NCBI GenBank assembly: GCA_030267965.1
Contig: BRYA01000573.1
Span: forward strand, 1-23,751
Reading direction: 5' to 3'
Source of the DNA: Triparma columacea
Lineage: Eukaryota > Sar > Bolidophyceae > Parmales > Triparmaceae
DNA: 23,751 nt
Part shown: piece after piece, positions 10,187 to 18,583 of the stretch
Numbering within the stretch: position 1 is the stretch's first letter
How the letters are laid out: each line of letters opens with the position of its first letter
The notes under the pieces: model-generated
Seen by the model: only the letters and a program-made list of their open reading frames with translations
What the model was told of the DNA's origin: nothing
The model's database searches: none
Made by a program: the position numbers and the translations under genes

Positions 10187-11665
10187 ATGCCGCATGCTCT
10201 CTTTCTCCTCCTTGTTGTAATTATTCCGTCATATTTATCTCTTTCTTCTTCAGTATCTCCAATATCTAATATCCACATCGTCGCGTCCACGACAACCTCT
10301 CCATTTGGTGCTAATTCTCCTGTTCCTCCGCCGACTTTCCTTCAGGCTGCAAAACAGGTCAAGAGGAAGGTAGAGAACTGCGACCCTCGAATCACCGTTA
10401 CTGTTTCTTCCTCCTTTCCCTCTCCCCTTCCTCCCTGTGACCTCCTCCTAACTCTCGGTGTGACTCCCCCAGAATCCCTCCCCCCCCCCACACCAAGCAC
10501 GGGGCGGTTTATCATTTCTCCTCCTTCCCTCCTACCCTCTTCAACCCCAAACGATTTCGTCGACTTTTTCTCACCCACTACAACCGTCCTGCCTTCGCCG
10601 CCATGGTCCTCTCTCTCCACCGCAAGGAGGCTGTACGAATATCTCCTGAAGCTGTTCTCAAGGCACACAACTGATGATTACGCGACCGGCATCCTCCTTT
10701 TTGTGAATCAGTACAGTGGCGTGAAGGTTCCATGGGTACAGCACAGTATCGACCCAAGCTGGGAGAAAGGTCCGGTTCAAAACGCCAAGGAATTCGCCGC
10801 CATGATTGGGAACTGCGGGGACTGTATCACAAAGTGCTTGGCCGATGAGACCTGCAAGGCGTGTATCGATGCGCTCAACGAAATCGACACCCGCGATCAG
10901 GTAGAATCCTATCGCGCTGTGACCTCCTTTGAATCAGATCTCTTGCGTGATTTCTCCTTTTGCATCCTCGAGAAGAACAACATCTTCGAGTGCTCGGCCT
11001 CCATCCCGTCCCTGCCTGCCGTGACCCCGGTCCCCACATTTAGGGGTGAGCCCATTACGCATGATCGCGCGGATCAGATCCTCATTGGTCATCTACAGGA
11101 TTCAGACGGTTTCACCGACGTTGTTCCCAAGTCAGATGTGAGCTGGATGGTGGCCTGCGGTGCGAACGTCGCCTACGATCAGTTCCCTAACCAGAACCAG
11201 CTCTTTTATAAGGGTAAGGGGAAGGACATGTGGTACGACCCCGTGTTCAAGGTGAAGACGCTTGACGGAAGGACCGTGTGGTGTAAGAGGCATTACAAAG
11301 TGAGAAGGGTTCCAAATACGCCAGCACAGTACATGCTGTCAGTCCTCGACAACGGCGTGACCAGTAATGAGCGTTGGAATATTGTTGCTGTCGCAGATGA
11401 CCTTTCGTGGTGCGTTTTTCACTACGCCGGAGCGGCTTCTGCTGTCGGACAGTCTTACACTGGGGGGCTGTTATGCACAAGGGATGGAAAAGTGCCCCCA
11501 GTCGACGTCCTAAATGGCGAGATAAAGGATGCGTTCGAATCAGTCGACATAAAGTTGTTTGAACTATTCGTCTGCGACAACTCAGTGACGGAGGAAAGCG
11601 ATCCCCCTCCCCTTGACTTTTATCGCAAAAAAAGTGGTAAGAGGGTCGTTTCTCCTTTGGCATAA
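10187..11665 (+). CDS. VDR: Violaxanthin de-epoxidase-related protein (VDR/VDE family)
   Basis: An intronless frame of 492 residues. VDE-family proteins are plastid lipocalin-fold enzymes or relatives linked to the xanthophyll cycle. Three regions support the call. A Cys cluster at 210-226 (NCGDCITKCLADETCKAC) matches the disulfide-rich N-domain. Residues 318-341 (around WMVACGANVAYDQFPNQNQL) match the lipocalin entry motif. Residues 348-432 (WYDPVFKVKTLDG, SVLDNGVTSNERW, DDLSWCVFHYAGAASAVGQS) follow the VDE-related subfamily rather than classical VDE. De-epoxidase activity is therefore not assured. A hydrophobic signal peptide (residues 3-22) is followed by a Ser/Pro-rich stretch, compatible with a bipartite complex-plastid presequence, though no clear ASAFAP motif is present. 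Its stop lies only 36 bp from the stop of the convergent glycosyltransferase. Confidence 0.9.
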   Translation: MPHALFLLLVVIIPSYLSLSSSVSPISNIHIVASTTTSPFGANSPVPPPTFLQAAKQVKRKVENCDPRITVTVSSSFPSPLPPCDLLLTLGVTPPESLPPPTPSTGRFIISPPSLLPSSTPNDFVDFFSPTTTVLPSPPWSSLSTARRLYEYLLKLFSRHTTDDYATGILLFVNQYSGVKVPWVQHSIDPSWEKGPVQNAKEFAAMIGNCGDCITKCLADETCKACIDALNEIDTRDQVESYRAVTSFESDLLRDFSFCILEKNNIFECSASIPSLPAVTPVPTFRGEPITHDRADQILIGHLQDSDGFTDVVPKSDVSWMVACGANVAYDQFPNQNQLFYKGKGKDMWYDPVFKVKTLDGRTVWCKRHYKVRRVPNTPAQYMLSVLDNGVTSNERWNIVAVADDLSWCVFHYAGAASAVGQSYTGGLLCTRDGKVPPVDVLNGEIKDAFESVDIKLFELFVCDNSVTEESDPPPLDFYRKKSGKRVVSPLA

Positions 11666-11701
11666 GTTTTTAAGGTTGATTATTTGTATGTATAAATGCT
11701 G

Positions 11702-12635
11702 TTAAACTTTCTTTATAAGAGGCGGACGGTTACATCCGTCAATCCCCCTTGCAACGAACGTGACGACATCATGCCTTGGCTCCTGGGCTGCCAACCTACC
11801 ACCGCCTTTCCTCCTCTGACCAGAACCTGCCGGCGTGAGCGTGACCTCGCTCTCGGCCCATCCAAAGAGAGGAGGGTTGAAGAGTCCAATCCCCAATACG
11901 TGTTGCTGGGAGTAGAGGAAAAGGTCAAGGTGCGTTCGCTTCGAGGCTGGAGTGGAGGAAAGGGAAGACATAATCCGTGGGAAGGATGACGTTCGAATAA
12001 CCAATGCCGTGGCAGCGTGCAAGTGTGGGTGTAAGCCAGAGTGGCCTAGTGAAATTATATCAAGATCTGGGTAATCCATGAATGCCGCCAGCAGCCTGAT
12101 ATGTAGTGTCGAGAGTAGATCCTCATGGGAGTGAAATACTCGAGCATCGTCCTCGAGAACGAGAACGAAGGGAAGAGAAGGGGGGACGTCTCTCATCAAT
12201 CTTGGCAACAGGACTTCAAGCCATCCCTCCCATAAAATCCGCTTCGCAGGATAAGACACTTCGGACAGAGAGAGGAGGGGAACAGGCGTTGGCGAAGAGA
12301 GATAGGGTAGATTAGAGAGGTGGTCAAGAGTAAGGGAGCATCGCTCCCGGTACGCAGTTGAATTGCATGTCGCGACAAAAGTACAGATTGGAGGCGGGGG
12401 GGGAGGAATGGAGGGCGGGGGTTGGGAGAGGTAATTGGTACCACTCGACATGCTTTGGGGCTGCCGCGTCAGACGTGCACTTCTCGCTGACGTCTGTTCC
12501 TCCATCAGCTTTGTCGATAACCTCGAAACCAAGGTTCAACAGAATCTTGTGAATCTCGTCAGCCGCGTCATAAAGCTTTTCTGCCCGAAGTTTCGACCGC
12601 TCAGATACTAGGGAGGCCACCTCTGCGTCGACCAT
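11702..12635 (-). CDS. Family 25-like glycosyltransferase with CysRS-type N-terminal hairpin; frame interrupted
   Basis: The main frame carries glycosyltransferase family 25 (LPS/procollagen galactosyltransferase-like) signatures: an opening strand ICTFVATCNSTAYRERC, the metal/sugar-nucleotide motif VLVLEDDARVF, DLDIISLGH, a Ser/Arg helix after ATALVIRTSSF, HLDLFLY and LFGWAE. Upstream, the only ATG-initiated stretch with protein character (12635 to about 12500) lies in another frame. It reads as the helical hairpin seen at the C-terminus of cysteinyl-tRNA synthetases (LVSERSKLRAEKLYDAADEI, then LGFEVIDKADGGT). The two frames differ by one base and would join at a run of eight C (G at 12396-12403 on the plus strand). 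This may be an assembly slip, a true frameshift, or an intron I cannot define. A short form could instead start at an in-frame ATG near 12506. There is no signal peptide on the long form. Confidence 0.55.
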
Positions 12636-13279
12636 TCTGTGAAGATGGGTTGGTTTTGGGGTGAAGTTGTTACACACTACACTACACTACTCAGGCAGGA
12701 TGCAAAAAAATTTTAAGGCTTAATTTTTGAAACATCTTTATTGAATTTATCAAATTCATTAAAGTTCTATCAATCAAATTATAATGTAAATAGAGTGTTT
12801 TAGTGTTTTTAGTTACGATCATGAGAAGTTGTAAATTGGTATTTGTATTTGTTTCCAATTGTTTTGTAGAATATTTTGAATATTTTTTGTTGATTGTTTC
12901 ACACAATTTGAAATTCAACTGAACTAAAATATAAATTGATATTATCCGTATCTTCAAATTTGTCAATAAGATCTTTAAATCATATAAATATCTTTTAAAG
13001 ATATATTTAATCAAATTGAATTTTTTTTAATATTAATTGAGCTCTTAGAGAGGAATGTTCGCCGGCTTTTTTTCGATTTCTTTTATTTTTTTCTCAACTT
13101 CCGGATTACTCCTCCTCTTTTCGTACTCTTGTGCTCAGCCAGAACAGTTGGGTTCTATTCTTCTTACGCCGCCGCTAGCTCCTTCCCCCTCCCTCCCCCC
13201 CTTCAAACAAACCCTCTCCAACCCCCCTCCCCCCCCCCGAAACAATTGAATTCTAGCCTCCCTTTCCCTTATCCCAGCC
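12636..13279. other. Divergent intergenic region containing an AT-rich island
   Basis: This 644-bp gap separates the starts of the glycosyltransferase (minus) and the acidic coiled-coil gene (plus). From about 12710 to 13040 it is extremely AT-rich: counting 12721-13020 gives 60 G/C in 300 bases (20%), in a window whose genes run roughly 45-62%. From about 13130 to 13265 it turns C/T-rich, with C runs near 13193-13200 and 13229-13238, as expected of a 5' UTR before the ATG at 13280. A 107-codon minus-strand frame inside the island is best explained by base composition. Confidence 0.7.
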
Positions 13280-14122
13280 ATGGATATCGCCAAGCAGTTC
13301 ATGGGCGAGATCGACCACGAGATGCCCGGTGATGCCTCTGACCCCGACGAGGAGACCGTGATGGTTGACTCTACATGCGCCCCAACTTCCACCCCTCCCC
13401 TCAAGGAGATCCTCCTTGATCGGCACTGGGTGTTCGAGGAGGTCCTTTGGATTAAGGGATCGTCGACGAACATGTCAAGGACCGAGCTCCAGGAGACAGT
13501 CGCCGACGCCAAGGGTGTAGATTTGGACAGGGTGATGGTCTGTTTTTTCGACGAGGACGAGCTGAGCCACCCCGTAGTCTACGAGAAGCTCGGTGCCGCC
13601 GGCGCCCCCACCGGGGACGTCGTTACGGTCTGGTGTACCAAGTACCGCCCCGCCGCGTTCCGTCGTTACTCTAGGAAGTGGGTTAAGATAAAGAAGCGAA
13701 TGGATTCCCTCCCTGCCCGGTGGTACCTCGTTACCGCCATCAGGAAGGACGCCCTCCTTGACGACGAGCGTGACCAGCACCTCTCCGCCGAGGAGGTCGT
13801 CGAGAAGATCCCAGAGAAGACCGCTGAGGAGATCCTCGAGGAGACCTGTTGGCTCCCCCCGTCGTTTGACTACAGGAAGAAGAAGTCGTTGAAGGAGCAG
13901 TACAGTGTCAACAACGCTGAGTACGCGGAGGAGAAGGAGAAGAAGCGGAAGGAGGTGCAGAGGCAGACGAGGATGACTAAGATGAAGGCGGAGAAGGAAC
14001 TTAGAGAGGCCAAGGAGCAGGCAGCACTGGAGCTGGCAGCGGAGGGGGAGGGGGAGGGGGAGGAGAAGGGGGAGGAGAAGGACGGCGACCCCCCTGATGT
14101 GTCTGGTTTAAAGGTCTCTTGA
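13280..14122 (+). CDS. Acidic/coiled-coil protein of unknown function
   Basis: An intronless frame of 280 residues, with the start chosen at the ATG after a pyrimidine-rich leader. I do not recognise the family. Residues 1-30 are acidic. Residues 42-155 look like a compact alpha/beta domain (HWVFEEVLWIKG, DRVMVCFFDEDE, VVTVWCTKYRP, ARWYLVTAIRK). Residues 168-190 are Glu-rich helix. Residues about 212-258 form a basic/acidic coiled coil. The tail (about 254-275) is Glu/Gly/Lys low complexity encoded by repeated gaggggg-type units near 14040-14080. Strong preference for G/C-ending codons suggests good expression. Its stop is 75 bp from the stop of the convergent thioesterase gene. Confidence 0.75.
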   Translation: MDIAKQFMGEIDHEMPGDASDPDEETVMVDSTCAPTSTPPLKEILLDRHWVFEEVLWIKGSSTNMSRTELQETVADAKGVDLDRVMVCFFDEDELSHPVVYEKLGAAGAPTGDVVTVWCTKYRPAAFRRYSRKWVKIKKRMDSLPARWYLVTAIRKDALLDDERDQHLSAEEVVEKIPEKTAEEILEETCWLPPSFDYRKKKSLKEQYSVNNAEYAEEKEKKRKEVQRQTRMTKMKAEKELREAKEQAALELAAEGEGEGEEKGEEKDGDPPDVSGLKVS

Positions 14123-14197
14123 GGGAGGAGTAGGGGTAAATCGATTGTTGCGGTTGTGTATAATTTTTTTTTTTTCTATTCCAAAATGAGAAAAAAG

Positions 14198-15884
14198 TCA
14201 CTTGAACCAACCCTTCCCATTTATCTCGTCCACTTCAATCCTCCCGTTCCCGTCCCTATCTAGGGCGTCGAAGAGGTCCTCAACCTGCCTGTCGGACCAA
14301 CCCAAGCCCATGCTCTCCACGACCTTCTTGAATTGTGCGAGGTCCATTTCCTCAGACTCACCAAGACCAGAAAGAACCTGACCGAGTCGGGCGTGCGCGG
14401 GGGTGGGGGGAAAGGTTTGTGTTGTGTGTGTTAAGTATAATCGTATGTTATCGTGTGTATTGTATTGTGTTCCTCAAGTATTTCCCTAGACTCTCCCCCC
14501 CCTCTTACCTTATCTCTAACAGCGTCTTCAACCCTCCCCAACCCCCCCGTTTTAAACTCGCTCTCCGCCGGTGGACTAGTCGCACCAATATACCCTTTCG
14601 GTCTAATAGCCACAGTGTTCTTAACCTCCGTACACATCGTACCATCCTGTAAATAAAAACCGTAAGTAAACGTAGGCGTGCTCCTACCCTTAGAATCAAG
14701 TTCATCCCTTATCTCCTTCTCTAGCTCTGGTGGAAAATCGAATCTTAATTCCAGATCCCCCGTTCCCCCCTTCCTTAAATCTAATTCCATCCCTCTAGTC
14801 CAGCAGCTATAACCTGGAAAAACCCTACTACAAGCAAGTGCTGCAATCGGGTCCGCAAGACACGCTTGGTATCCCCCGAACATAACACCGCCAGGGTTGC
14901 GGGAGAATGTGTTTAGGGGGAGGGTTATACGGACGTGACGCCAGGAGTTTCGGAGGGTGCGGATTTTTACACGCATCAGGAAAAACGGGGGGTATAACTC
15001 CATCTTAAGCTAAAGGGGGGGAGGGGGAAGGGGGGGGTATATGTTAGTACGTGCACTGCTTTCGGTTCCTCGTTCGTGCTTCTCTACGCTCGGTGTGTGT
15101 CGTACTGGGAATCTGCTGTTCTAGAAGCAGTCGAGATAAATCCCGGCGGTGTTCCCGTTGGATTCGCGCGCAATCCTGGAGTTAGGTCCTGGCGTTCTCC
15201 CCCCCTTGGCACACCGTTTCCTACGGTCGACGTAAATGGGCGAGGGCTTTGCGCATCCACTTGGCACCCTCGCACACTAAGGAAATCTCCGATGGTTCGG
15301 CGGAAGAGATGGAGGTAGGTCTGCTTCGCGAAGTGCTGGCTGGACGCTCCCATCTCGTCACAGTGTTTCTCAGCCGCAGACAGCCAAACGAAAATGCAGA
15401 CAGACGTATAACACACACATCTTCTAATATACCATCCTTATCCCTCCTTAATCCATTCCAACTCTCTCCCCCCTCTTACCTTTTCAGATACAAGTCTAGT
15501 CGCGCTGACAGCTTGCATGAGTCTCATGAACCACGTGGTTTGAAGTCCCTTAGCCGTTGTCATTGACGGTTCCATGTTCCTGATACCTCCTCTTTCCTTG
15601 ACAGGGGAGGGGTGACTCAGGGATTTTGTGGTTGATGTGTAGGTACGTTTGGGGGGTATGAAGAGGTGGTTGGGGGATGTATATAGTTTTTGGGGGGATG
15701 TGTGATATGATTGGCCTTTTGTGCGTGATGATGGGGATAAAATGGAGAATTGTGGCGGAGGGATGTGTTTGGAACTGTTTGTTTTTATGCTTATTTTGGT
15801 TGTTACATAGGTGCGGTTAACAATGTTGGTTGATTTTGCGGCTCTACGTGTTTGGCATGCAAACGTTAGCGCTGTACTTAGCAT
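14198..15884 (-). CDS. DUF4442 hotdog thioesterase-like protein fused to a C-terminal EF-hand, probably organelle-targeted
   Basis: Three exons, 15884-15480, 15009-14509 and 14377-14198, join in phase 0 to give 361 residues. Introns of 470 and 131 nt have GTAAGA donors, and the first has a perfect TACTAAC branch. Residues 1-100 are Ser/Thr/Lys/Arg-rich with few acidic residues, suggesting a mitochondrial (or plastid) presequence. Residues about 138-275 match the DUF4442/PaaI-like hotdog pattern: LYPPFFLMRVKIRTL, HVRITLPLN, GGVMFGGYQACLADP, then TVAIRPKG at the final strand. Such proteins hydrolyse acyl-CoA thioesters. Exon 3 adds one full EF-hand (residues about 341-352, DRDGNGRIEVDE) with all Ca-ligand positions canonical, so calcium control of the thioesterase is inferred. 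The EF-hand frame opens only through the splice, which supports one gene. Its start is 66 bp from the divergent ERGIC3 start. Confidence 0.8.
15010..15479 (-). other. 470-nt intron 1 of the thioesterase-EF-hand gene
   Basis: This intron is longer than most here. Its acceptor end (15010-15055) is textbook, with a TACTAAC branch then C tracts. The interior (about 15060-15420) is base-balanced and lacks the C-runs of neighbouring non-coding DNA. It contains a stop-free minus-strand frame of about 110 codons (15416-15084). No domain is recognisable. It could be a degraded insertion, an alternative exon, or chance. Confidence 0.55.
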
Positions 15885-15950
15885 GTTGAGGGTTTGGGAA
15901 ATGGGATGTGAATTGATTGGACTTTTGCCCTGCCATAAAATGGCATAAAA

Positions 15951-17723
15951 ATGGGGTTTTTAAAAGAATTTGATCACATTTCATCACCGTCAAAGGATTT
16001 TATTGTCAAAACAAGGTGAGATACAGATTTAATGTGGACTGAAATCATCTTGAAAAGGAAAGAAAAGGAATTCAACCAACAGGGCCCGATGGGAGGGTGT
16101 GTAGAGTGGGTGTATATAGCTCTTTATGGCTCTTTATGACTCTTTATGACTACATATGACGAAGTGTTTGGGACTCTGAGTTGTGCCTTTGGATAGAGAT
16201 GGGCTCAGGAGTCAAGAGGTCTACGCTAGGAGCAGCCTTCAGTGGACATGAGTCGAAGCCGCTAGGAGCAGACGATCTCGCTCATTAGATTGCTACGTCC
16301 CAGCCATCTTATACGCTGAGCTGACCACACTTCTGGGCTCCGTCACTCCGATCCCGTAGTGTCGCGTGACGTTGCGATCTCAACGAGTTTTTGGGACTCT
16401 GAGTCGCACCTGGCTACATATGGCTACATACACCCACATACACACACACATACCCACGTATACCCCATCACACCCTATCACACCCTCTAACACACCCTCC
16501 AACACACCCTCTAACACCACCTCAAACCCCCCCCTCCCCCACTCAGCAACGGAGGGATCCTAACAATCCTCACCATCCTCCTATCCCTCCACCTAATCTA
16601 CACAGTAACCCTCCAGTCATTCACCGTCCGCGTCCTCACCCACACATTCTCAAACTCCACCCTCCACCAGCCTCTCGAAATTGAGTTTGACGTATCCCTC
16701 CATTCCCTCCCCTGCAATTTAATCCACGTCGACGCTCAAGATACCACAGGCCAAACCCAGGCTCTTCACCTTGATAGGAAGCACCATGTTTTTAAGAGGA
16801 GGTTGAATAAGAACGGGGTACCGGTGGGGGGGAGGAGGAAACATTTATTAGGTGGAACATTTACCGAAGAGAAACACGTCGAGGAGCACTTCGGACTCGA
16901 GAGGAAGACAGAGGTGTCGGAGGACGTTGTTGACTCCGTTGACGGTGTCAACGCCCCCTCCGTTGACGATGACAACTACGGTTCCGGTGACACTGATAAT
17001 TGCGGTGACTGCTACGGCGCGGGGGATCCAGACGAGTGCTGCGATACATGCGATGACGTTCGTCGTGCATACCGTCGGAAAGGCTGGACCTTAAAACCAG
17101 GCGACGACACCGTCGTACAGTGTAAGAAGGAGAGGGAAAGAGGCTCGGATGGGGGTATGGACGGAGAGGGATGCAGCGTATACGGGAAAGTCGTACTACA
17201 AGCGGGTGGGGGGAACCTACACATAGCCCCAGGACGGAGCATGGAGGACGCCGTTGGTGAGGGTGGGGTCGGGGGTAACTTAGGGGACTTCCTTAAAGCA
17301 GCGTTGGGTGAGTACGACGTAAGCCACACGGTGAAGAGGTTGAGGTTCGGAACGTCTTTCCCAGGGAGCGCACAACAAATGGACGGACAGGTTAGGGAGG
17401 TGGGGGATAAATTAGCGATGCACCAGTACTACATTCAGGTTGTACCTACTACTTATAAGTTCCTGAGCGGGAGGACGGTTAGGAGCAACCAGTTCTCAGT
17501 AACGGAGCACGTAAGGCACGTGGAACCGGGGAGCAACAGGGGGATGCCGGGGGTTTTCTTCTTCTATGAGGTCAGCCCGCTGCATGTGGAACATGAGGAA
17601 ACGAGGGATGGGTGGATGAAATGGGCGACGGAACTGGCGTGCGTTTTGGGGGGGATTGTGGGATTTATGAAGTTTATAGATGGAGGTGTTTGGGGGGGGG
17701 GGAGGGGGGGGGGACTGGGGTGA
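15951..17723 (+). CDS. ERGIC3: ERGIC3/Erv46-type COPII cargo receptor
   Basis: Two exons: 15951-16015 (65 nt, donor AAG|GTGAGA) and 16547-17723, joined in phase 2 to give 413 residues. The small first exon was found because it supplies the family N-terminus (MGFLKEFDHISSPSKDF, VKTS) directly before NGGILTILT, as in Erv46. ERGIC3/Erv46 cycles between ER and Golgi with Erv41 and packages cargo into COPII vesicles. Transmembrane segments lie near residues 24-44 and 378-400. The lumenal Cys-rich segment (about 174-190, NCGDCYGAGDPDECCDTC), GCSVYGKVVLQAG, HQYYIQVVPTTYK and the FFFYEVSPLHVEHEE block are diagnostic. The extreme C-terminus is encoded across G11-A-G10 (17692-17713), so its frame is uncertain. 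A two-codon upstream ORF (ATGGCATAA) sits just before the start. Confidence 0.88.
16121..16150. repeat. Three 10-bp tandem units in ERGIC3 intron 1
   Basis: The unit tctttatgrc is repeated three times: tctttatggc once, then tctttatgac twice. It is one of several 10-bp-periodic tracts in this 531-nt intron. Confidence 0.8.
16167..16411. repeat. 22-bp direct repeats flanking an unusual block inside ERGIC3 intron 1
   Basis: The sequence tttgggactctgagt occurs at 16167-16181 and 16390-16404. The match extends to 22 bp with three transitions. Between them, the 12-mer cgctaggagcag occurs twice (16224-16235, 16260-16271). The block is base-balanced, unlike the C- and A-rich DNA around it. A transposon remnant or SINE is possible. 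No long inverted repeats or coding domain were seen. Confidence 0.55.
16411..16520. repeat. CA-rich minisatellite-like tract before the ERGIC3 acceptor
   Basis: Two tggctacata units (16411-16430) lead into cacccacata/cacacaca repeats and then roughly 15-bp variants of the type caccctctaaca. These end in the functional CTAAC branch motif at 16511-16515, 32 nt before the acceptor AG. Several repeat units themselves carry ctaac. Confidence 0.7.
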
Positions 17724-17899
17724 TTTGGGAGGAAACTTGAAAGGAGGAAAAGGGGAACATGCAAAGGAACGAGGGAGGAGGGGGAAAATTAAATGCAGTG
17801 GCAGCATAATAATGCCCCGTTTTTCATTCCAACACAATCACTATCCAACATTCTCTCTCCCCCCGCCCTCTCCTCAACCCCCTTCCACCCCTTCCAACC

Positions 17900-18583
17900 C
17901 TACTTCCCGTCCCCCGAGTTTTTCCTGAGTCCGACAAAATCATCGAACAAATCCTCGCTCTTAGTTTTCCCAATATTTAGGTTATTAACAGGCGGAGGTG
18001 GAGGTAAAGTATCGAAGATATCCCCCCCCCCGCTCGGCGACCTCAAAGGGGGCTCGGAGGGGGGGGGCATCTTACCTACTGACCCCGAGGGTGCCCGGAG
18101 AGGGGGGGCGGGGGCGGGCTTCTTCTCAGGCTCGAGGAGGGAGTCTGATCCTGCAAAGGGGTCAGAGGCGGCAGCGGCGGCAGCGAGGTCAAAGGCGGGG
18201 GGCTTGCTGACAACGGAGGTGTCTGACAGGAGGAGGTCGGTGGCGGTGGGGTCGGAGGGGGGGGCCTTCTGGGGCTCCTCTGAGGCGGGGGCGGCGGGGA
18301 CGTCCGGGGAAACAGGGAGAGGCTCGTCAGCGAGAATGGCCAGGAGCTTGTCGTTGACGTTGAGGGTCTTCATGAAGACCTCCTCGCTCAGTGCGCCCTC
18401 CGTCCCCGCCTGGATGAGCTGGTCGACCCGGGGCTTGCACGCCTCGAGGAAGCCAATGACAGCGAGGAGAACCTCGTCTTGCTGGGTGGTCTCCTTCCTC
18501 ATCATGTCTGCGAGGTCTATCCTCTCCTCTAGGGAGCTCAGATCATCGTTGACCTTGGCGTTTGCAGACACTGTCACGGTCAT
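17900..18583 (-). CDS. Stand-alone GAT-domain adaptor-like protein with DPF motif
   Basis: An intronless frame of 227 residues. Residues about 12-86 resemble the three-helix GAT domain of TOM1/GGA proteins, the clearest part being the third helix EEVFMKTLNVNDKLLAILAD. GAT domains bind ubiquitin and membrane-traffic partners. The remainder is a Pro/Ala/Ser-rich disordered tail carrying short linear motifs used in clathrin/AP binding: DLL (116-118), DPF (141-143), and acidic-aromatic LFDDFVGL (212-219). There is no VHS domain before the GAT and no upstream exon with such character was found, so this is a minimal form. An endosomal sorting or endocytic role is inferred. Long G/C runs near 18020 and 18060 fall in the disordered part and could mask indels. 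It is convergent with ERGIC3, with 176 bp between stops. Confidence 0.68.
   Translation of the reverse strand: MTVTVSANAKVNDDLSSLEERIDLADMMRKETTQQDEVLLAVIGFLEACKPRVDQLIQAGTEGALSEEVFMKTLNVNDKLLAILADEPLPVSPDVPAAPASEEPQKAPPSDPTATDLLLSDTSVVSKPPAFDLAAAAAASDPFAGSDSLLEPEKKPAPAPPLRAPSGSVGKMPPPSEPPLRSPSGGGDIFDTLPPPPPVNNLNIGKTKSEDLFDDFVGLRKNSGDGK

Noticed and set aside
9754..10290. A 178-codon minus-strand frame across the gap between the secreted protein and the VDE-related gene
   Set aside because: Both ends lie antisense to better-supported genes, the sequence shows no domain, and plus-strand starts with signal peptides explain the region.
12691..13014. A 107-codon minus-strand frame inside the AT-rich island
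   Set aside because: Its Ile/Lys/Asn/Leu composition is what 20% G+C DNA gives by chance. No motif is present, and it was kept only as a reason to test for an organelle insertion.
16170..16400. A true tRNA gene on the minus strand of ERGIC3 intron 1
   Set aside because: A- and B-box-like words are present, but they are too far apart for an intronless tRNA and the T and D stems do not pair. At most it is tRNA-derived.
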